From NCBI GenBank assembly GCA_002402465.1, contig DHFW01000035.1, positions 16,194 to 27,631 of the forward strand: a stretch of 11,438 nucleotides of DNA, written 5' to 3'. Source of the stretch: Bacteroidales bacterium UBA4814. Lineage in GTDB: Bacteria > Bacteroidota > Bacteroidia > Bacteroidales > UBA7960. This document shows, piece by piece, positions 7,878-11,438 of the stretch (positions within the stretch are counted from its first letter, which is position 1; the number at the start of each line of letters is the position of its first letter). Below the pieces are notes generated by a model. That model searched no databases. It saw nothing but the letters and a program-made list of their open reading frames with translations, and was not told where the DNA came from. A program made the position numbers and the translations under genes.

Positions 7878-8093
7878 AACCCCGTCCGCAATTCGCTGAA
7901 TATTTCCTTGCCCGATACCTTTCAGGATTGCCACACCATAAGCCTGTTCGACCTGAGCGGCAGGCTGTGTTTACAGGGAGTGCATTGCGGTAATGAATTC
8001 AGGTTGGATGTAAAGGCCTTGCAGCCGGGGTTTTATTTCTTGCAATTAATAAACCAAAAGGGTGTATCAGGGCATAAGTTTCTCAAAAAATAA
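7878..8093 (+). pseudogene. Orphan T9SS type A C-terminal sorting domain (remnant of a secreted protein)
   Basis: The plus-strand frame reads NPVRNSLNISLPD, then ISLFDLSGRLCLQG, then a segment of the form LDVKALQPGFYFLQL ending GHKFLKK and a stop at 8091-8093. This is the complete pattern of the Por secretion system type A sorting domain, which sits at the C-terminus of proteins exported by the type IX machinery and anchored at or released from the cell surface. The cargo body is missing: the frame is closed by a stop at 7788-7790, the 29 or so codons before NPVRN do not resemble a secreted domain, and there is no plausible start (a TTG at 7908 lies inside the domain). It is most likely the tail of a larger gene whose 5' part was deleted or replaced, with a transposase remnant immediately to its left. 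Confidence 0.75.
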
Positions 8094-8138
8094 TCCCTTG
8101 TTGAAAAAACCCGATAAAATAGGGTGTTTGGGTAACAC

Positions 8139-8181
8139 AAAAAAAAACAGGAACAAGTCAATGCCTGTTCCTGCTATTTTT
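8139..8181. terminator. Bidirectional terminator downstream of iorB
   Basis: CAGGAACA (8148-8155) pairs with TGTTCCTG (8166-8173) around a 10-base loop. A nine-A run on the left gives a T tract on the minus strand for the iorAB transcript, and TTTTT on the right could serve the truncated T9SS reading frame. The iorB stop is about 35 bases away. Confidence 0.75.
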
Positions 8182-8208
8182 GAATCATTAATACCCAAAA
8201 AGGTCTGC

Positions 8209-8793
8209 TTATTTTTGGGCTTCCATCGAGAACTTCCTTCCCGTATTAAGGGCGTTTAGATTGAGAGTTACCAGTTCTTCCCCCTTTCTTCCAAACAAGG
8301 TTCGAATGGCGTTTTCCAGCTTTTCGAATTCAATGCTGATGAACGGGCTTGCCGCGCCCAGTACCACCATATTGGCTGCCTTTACGCTGCCCAGTTCAGT
8401 GGCCACGCTGTCGGCATCCAGTGCAATATGATTGGGCAGGGCCTTGATCTCGGCCATCAGCTTTTCTTCATCGGGGTAATTGGAGATGTTAATGAATGGC
8501 TTGGTATTGGTAATAAGCCATCCATCTTTCTTCAGGTAGGGCAGGTAGCGGAGTCCTTCCATGGGTTCAACCGAAATGATCATGTCGGCTTTCCCGAAAG
8601 GGATAAGATCAGAGGCAATTTCCTTGTCGCTGAGCCTTAGGTGCGATTGCACATCACCTCCGCGCTGGCTCATGCCATGCACTTCGGCTTGCTTCAGGTA
8701 AAGTCCTGCCTCAACGGCGGCCAGGCCAATGGTAGCAGCAATGGATAAAATTCCCTGGCCACCCACGCCGGCCAAAATGATATCGATCTTCAT
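8209..8793 (-). CDS. iorB: Indolepyruvate:ferredoxin oxidoreductase beta subunit
   Basis: Small (gamma-domain type) subunit of indolepyruvate:ferredoxin oxidoreductase, which works with IorA in the cytoplasm to convert aryl-pyruvates such as indolepyruvate and CoA to aryl-acetyl-CoA, CO2 and reduced ferredoxin. The 194-residue length is normal for the family. The N-terminus has the glycine-rich GVGGQGI motif (9-15), and HGMSQRGG (39-46) is the other family hallmark; VVLGAASPFI is in the second half. It follows iorA by only 27 bases with no terminator between, so the two are one operon, and a terminator lies downstream. The ATG at 8791-8793 immediately precedes the conserved MKIDIILAGVGGQG start, so the start is secure. 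The related 2-oxoacid oxidoreductase gamma subunits are the main alternative, but the pairing with an iorA-type gene decides the call. Confidence 0.93.
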   Translation of the reverse strand: MKIDIILAGVGGQGILSIAATIGLAAVEAGLYLKQAEVHGMSQRGGDVQSHLRLSDKEIASDLIPFGKADMIISVEPMEGLRYLPYLKKDGWLITNTKPFINISNYPDEEKLMAEIKALPNHIALDADSVATELGSVKAANMVVLGAASPFISIEFEKLENAIRTLFGRKGEELVTLNLNALNTGRKFSMEAQK

Positions 8794-8820
8794 AATACTA
8801 TGCTTTTCTTTGTTTTTAAA

Positions 8821-10443
8821 TTATTTCCCGGCGGCTTTGGCCTTTTCCTTGAATTTGTCGCGCATGCGTTTGTTGAGGGTCTGAATGCACTCGCGCCGGG
8901 GTATCACTACCGAAACACCATTGTATTCAATTTCTTCCTTCATGATCTGCACATTTTCCTCATGGTGTTTGCGCAGGGGTTTGAGCACACGTATGTGATC
9001 TTCGTCCACGCCAATGCCTTTGCATATATCTTCAATTTTGCCCAAAGCCGAAGAGGGCTGCCCGCCTGTCATGCCGGTGGTTGAATTATCAAGAATGATG
9101 ACAGTAATATTCGACTTGTCGTTTACGGCATCCAGCAGTCCGGTCATGCCCGAATGGGTAAAGGTGCTGTCGCCAATTACTGCAATAGCCGGAACAAGAC
9201 CTGCATCGGCAGCGCCTTTGGCCATGGTAATGGAGGCGCCCATGTCAACGCAGCTGTTTATCGACTCATAGGGTGGCAGCGCGCTCAGGGTGTAACAGCC
9301 AATGTCGGAGAATACGCGGCCGCGACCATAAATTTCGAGCACCTCGTTCAAGGCGGTAAAGCTGTCGATATGCGAGCAGCCCTTGCACAAGGATGGCGGA
9401 CGGGCGGCCACCAGCGAAGGAACATCAAGGGTTTCTTCCTGCTCAAAACCAAGTCCGGCACCCACAATGTTGGGGTTCAGCTCGCCGGTGCGCGGAATAG
9501 TACCGTCCAGCCTGCCTTTGATGGGTTTGCCCAGGTTCAGGAAGCCCTTCACCATTTCTTCTACAATGGGATAGCCATCTTCGAGTACGAGCAAGCTGTC
9601 GCATTCTTCGTAAAGCCTGCGGATATGTTTTTCGGGCAGTGGATATTGCTGCACTTTCACCACCGGGAAGGGGATATCCCTTTCGGGAAAATTTTCTATC
9701 AGGTAGTTGTAAGCCAGGCCGCAGGCTATGATGCCCAGGCTTTTGTCCTTACCGGGAAGATAGGTGTTAAATGCCGACTCTTCTGATTCCTTCAGAAATG
9801 CGGGCTGGTTGTCGACCAGCATTTTGTATTGCTTACGGGCAATGGCCGGCAGCAACACAAACTGCCGCAGGTTCTCGGGCAGCCCTACCTTGTTTTGTTC
9901 GTGCGAGGATTTGCGAACTACACCTGCACGTGAATGTGCCAGGCGGGTGGTGATGCGGATCATGACCGGTATCTGGAATTTTTCCGAAAGGTCGAAGCCA
10001 TAATGCACCATGTTGTAAGCTTCCTGCTGGTTGCTGGGCTCCAGGATGGGGATCATGGCAAACTTGCCGTAGAAGCGCGAGTCCTGCTCGTTTTGCGAAG
10101 AGTGCATCGAGGGGTCGTCGGCCACCAGGAAAATGATGCCGCCATTGGCGCCTGTAATGGAGGAGTTGATAAATGCATCGGCAGCCACGTTCAGGCCCAC
10201 ATGCTTCATGCAGGTCATGGTGCGCCGGCCGGCATACGACATGCCCAGGGCGGTTTCTGCGGCAGTCTTTTCATTGGCACACCAGGTGGCCACTATGCCT
10301 TTTTCGCGGGCTTCGCGCGAGCTGCGCACATATTCGGTGACCTCGGTAGAGGGGGTGCCGGGGTAGGCATAAACGCCCGACATCCCTGCGTCGATGGCAG
10401 CCTGTGCAATGGCCTCATCCCCCAATAGCAACAATTTTTGCAT
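8821..10443 (-). CDS. iorA: Indolepyruvate:ferredoxin oxidoreductase alpha subunit, short form without ferredoxin domain
   Basis: Catalytic thiamine-diphosphate subunit that oxidatively decarboxylates 2-oxo acids derived from aromatic amino acids. The N-terminal pyrimidine-binding domain shows YPGTPSTE (27-34) and the cofactor-activating Glu58 in ANEKTA. Conserved KHVGLNVAADAF and DDPSMHSSQNEQD follow. The TPP-binding domain shows LCKGCSH (C353, C356), GDSTFTHSG (424-432) and LDNSTTGMTGG (451-460). The protein is 540 residues and ends at IPRRECIQTLNKRMRDKFKE plus a lysine-rich tail. Archaeal family members of about 620-650 residues continue at this point into a domain with two [4Fe-4S] clusters, and that cysteine-rich part is absent here. 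The gap to iorB is only 27 bases, so there is no room for a frameshifted remainder. Electrons would then have to pass to a separate ferredoxin. It is first gene of the operon with iorB. Confidence 0.94.
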   Translation of the reverse strand: MQKLLLLGDEAIAQAAIDAGMSGVYAYPGTPSTEVTEYVRSSREAREKGIVATWCANEKTAAETALGMSYAGRRTMTCMKHVGLNVAADAFINSSITGANGGIIFLVADDPSMHSSQNEQDSRFYGKFAMIPILEPSNQQEAYNMVHYGFDLSEKFQIPVMIRITTRLAHSRAGVVRKSSHEQNKVGLPENLRQFVLLPAIARKQYKMLVDNQPAFLKESEESAFNTYLPGKDKSLGIIACGLAYNYLIENFPERDIPFPVVKVQQYPLPEKHIRRLYEECDSLLVLEDGYPIVEEMVKGFLNLGKPIKGRLDGTIPRTGELNPNIVGAGLGFEQEETLDVPSLVAARPPSLCKGCSHIDSFTALNEVLEIYGRGRVFSDIGCYTLSALPPYESINSCVDMGASITMAKGAADAGLVPAIAVIGDSTFTHSGMTGLLDAVNDKSNITVIILDNSTTGMTGGQPSSALGKIEDICKGIGVDEDHIRVLKPLRKHHEENVQIMKEEIEYNGVSVVIPRRECIQTLNKRMRDKFKEKAKAAGK

Positions 10444-10486
10444 AAACTAAAAAGCTTTATATTTTGGAATCATTTTTGTTATTCTA

Positions 10487-10494
10487 CAAAACTA
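10487..10494 (-). promoter_or_regulatory. Possible -7 box of the iorAB operon
   Basis: The minus strand reads TAGTTTTG, an exact TAnnTTTG match about 43 bases upstream of the iorA ATG. At the usual 18-base spacing there is no TTTG; the left arm of an inverted repeat (10513-10520) lies there instead. Confidence 0.4.
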
Positions 10495-10512
10495 AATAAA
10501 AAATTACACCTG

Positions 10513-10558
10513 CCCTGAAATCTTTATTCAGATTGATAAAACATTTGCTTTTTCAGGG
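10513..10558. repeat. Spaced perfect inverted repeat in the iorA/acpH divergent region
   Basis: CCCTGAAA (10513-10520) and TTTCAGGG (10551-10558) are exact reverse complements separated by 30 bases. The pair lies between two divergently transcribed genes. The left arm falls where the -33 element of the iorA promoter would be. It could be a pair of operator half-sites or chance; nothing else in the sequence shows which. Confidence 0.4.
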
Positions 10559-10590
10559 AGTTTACTTAGAAAGCGCATCGCACAAATTGT

Positions 10591-10598
10591 TATCTTTC
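10591..10598 (+). promoter_or_regulatory. Weak candidate -7 box for acpH
   Basis: TATCTTTC differs from TAnnTTTG only in the last base and lies 22 bases before the acpH ATG. No matching -33 box is apparent. Confidence 0.3.
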
Positions 10599-10619
10599 GG
10601 GGAATCTTTTATGGCATAA

Positions 10620-11225
10620 ATGAATTTTCTGGCTCACATATACCTGTCAGGCGAAAATGAGGATATTCTTCTTGGCAACTTTATTGCCGATATGGTTAAG
10701 GGCCGGCAGATCGACAACTTCCACCAGGGTATAGTTGATGGCATTATGCTGCACCGCAAGATCGACACCTTTACCGATACCCATCCTATTGTTGACCAAA
10801 GCAAAATGCGTCTGCGCAACAAGTACCGCCTGTATGCCGGGGTGGTGGTCGATATGTATTACGATCATTATCTGGCGCGTTACTGGAATGAATATTCGCG
10901 GTATGCACTTACGCGCTTCGTGAAGGAGGCTTATAACATTTTGCTGAAAAACTACTTTTTGCTCCCGGTGCGGGCCAAAAACGTGTTGCCCTATATGGTC
11001 TCTTCCAACTGGCTGGTAAACTATGCCGATTTGGATCACATGGAAAAATACTTTATAGGGATGTCGCAGCGTACGCCTTTTAAGTCGGGCATCGAAAATG
11101 CAGTGGAAGACCTGAAGCTGAATTACGAAGCCTTTGAGGACGAGTTTCGAACCTTCTTTCCAGAGCTGTTGGCCTATGTAGAAATGCAAGGTATCTCCCA
11201 CCTGCATCATAAAAAAATCCGCTGA
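10620..11225 (+). CDS. acpH: Acyl-carrier-protein phosphodiesterase-like protein (AcpH, DUF479)
   Basis: Likely metal-dependent hydrolase that removes the 4'-phosphopantetheine arm from holo-acyl carrier protein, returning it to the apo form. The 201 residues match the E. coli AcpH family (about 193 residues) along the whole length: MNFLAHIYLS at the start, LLGNFIADMVKG (22-33), IMLHRKIDTFTDTHP with its His/Asp residues, VVVDMYYDHYLARYW, SSNWLVNYADLDHMEKYFIGMSQR, and an acidic C-terminal helix. The clustered His and Asp residues fit a metal site related to the HD type. The gene is transcribed divergently from iorA and converges on hldD, with the two stop codons touching. An upstream ATG at 10611 is closed after two codons, so 10620 is the right start. 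In Bacteroidota the activity of this family is inferred from homology only. Confidence 0.85.
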   Translation: MNFLAHIYLSGENEDILLGNFIADMVKGRQIDNFHQGIVDGIMLHRKIDTFTDTHPIVDQSKMRLRNKYRLYAGVVVDMYYDHYLARYWNEYSRYALTRFVKEAYNILLKNYFLLPVRAKNVLPYMVSSNWLVNYADLDHMEKYFIGMSQRTPFKSGIENAVEDLKLNYEAFEDEFRTFFPELLAYVEMQGISHLHHKKIR

Positions 11226-11438
11226 TTAATACCAGGCTTTGGGTATTAAATAATCCTGCACATAATCCTGAATGGCCTCTTCGAGCGAATAAAAGGGTAG
11301 GATATAGCCAATCTGCCTCAGTTTTTCCATGGGGGCTTCGGTAAAATACTGGTACTTATCACGAATGTCTTCGGGGGTATCGATAAAACTGATCTCGGTC
11401 GTTTTGCCCATTGCCGCAAAGGTGGCTTTGGCCAGGTC
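11226..11438 (-). CDS. hldD: ADP-L-glycero-D-manno-heptose 6-epimerase, C-terminal 70 residues
   Basis: C-terminal end of the extended short-chain dehydrogenase/reductase that epimerises ADP-D-glycero- to ADP-L-glycero-D-manno-heptose for the lipopolysaccharide inner core. The frame is open to the window edge, so the start lies outside. The visible part reads DLAKATFAAMGKTTEISFIDTPEDIRD in two segments, then KYQYFTEAPMEKLRQIGY and SLEEAIQDYVQDYL. The FIDTPEDIR-KYQYFT pattern and the following SLEEAI-DYVQ-YL helix are characteristic of HldD/RfaD C-termini; the NAD-binding domain is not in the window, so a related sugar-nucleotide epimerase is the alternative. Its TAA is immediately adjacent to the acpH TGA, and no terminator hairpin is seen between them. 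Confidence 0.82.
   Translation of the reverse strand, partial: DLAKATFAAMGKTTEISFIDTPEDIRDKYQYFTEAPMEKLRQIGYILPFYSLEEAIQDYVQDYLIPKAWY

Noticed and set aside
8062..8259. 65-codon plus-strand frame across the iorB terminator
   Set aside because: It overlaps the end of the T9SS remnant, the terminator hairpin and the iorB 3' end, and encodes nothing recognisable.
9154..10428. Plus-strand open frames opposite iorA
   Set aside because: Same shadow effect under a GC-rich conserved gene; the translations look like no protein family.
10611..10619. Two-codon upstream ORF ATG GCA TAA directly before the acpH ATG
   Set aside because: Too short to judge; an upstream start-stop next to the real ATG is expected by chance in AT-rich leaders.

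Overview
The window looks like chromosomal DNA of an anaerobic member of the Bacteroidota, probably Bacteroidales/Marinilabiliales-like. This rests on four things: start codons without Shine-Dalgarno motifs, promoter boxes of the Bacteroidota TAnnTTTG type, a type IX secretion (T9SS) C-terminal sorting domain, and a gene set typical of fermentative anaerobes (K+-dependent membrane pyrophosphatase, indolepyruvate:ferredoxin oxidoreductase). No genus can be named from sequence alone.

Layout from left to right: the 3' two thirds of a membrane pyrophosphatase gene (hppA, +) ending in a strong terminator; a 318-base AT-rich spacer; a long-chain acyl-CoA synthetase-like gene (+); a convergent spacer with two terminator hairpins; glycine dehydrogenase gcvP (-); a 271-base spacer; a small outer-membrane beta-barrel gene (-) with a good promoter; a roughly 750-base gene-poor stretch holding two gene remnants, the C-terminus of a transposase (-) and an orphan T9SS sorting domain (+); the iorA-iorB operon (-); a divergent promoter region with a spaced inverted repeat; an AcpH-like acyl-carrier-protein phosphodiesterase gene (+); and the C-terminus of ADP-heptose epimerase hldD (-), whose stop codon directly abuts that of acpH.

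Most genes appear to be single transcription units; only iorA-iorB is a clear operon. The metabolic themes are energy conservation from pyrophosphate, oxidation of 2-oxo acids from aromatic amino acids with ferredoxin reduction, glycine cleavage, fatty-acid activation and carrier-protein turnover, and lipopolysaccharide heptose supply. These are housekeeping functions and do not form a single pathway.

I see no CRISPR array, defence island, intact mobile element, tRNA or rRNA, and no convincing undescribed system. The points most worth checking are the IorA subunit that lacks the usual C-terminal ferredoxin domain, the remnant zone at 7.6-8.1 kb, and the inverted repeat between iorA and acpH.
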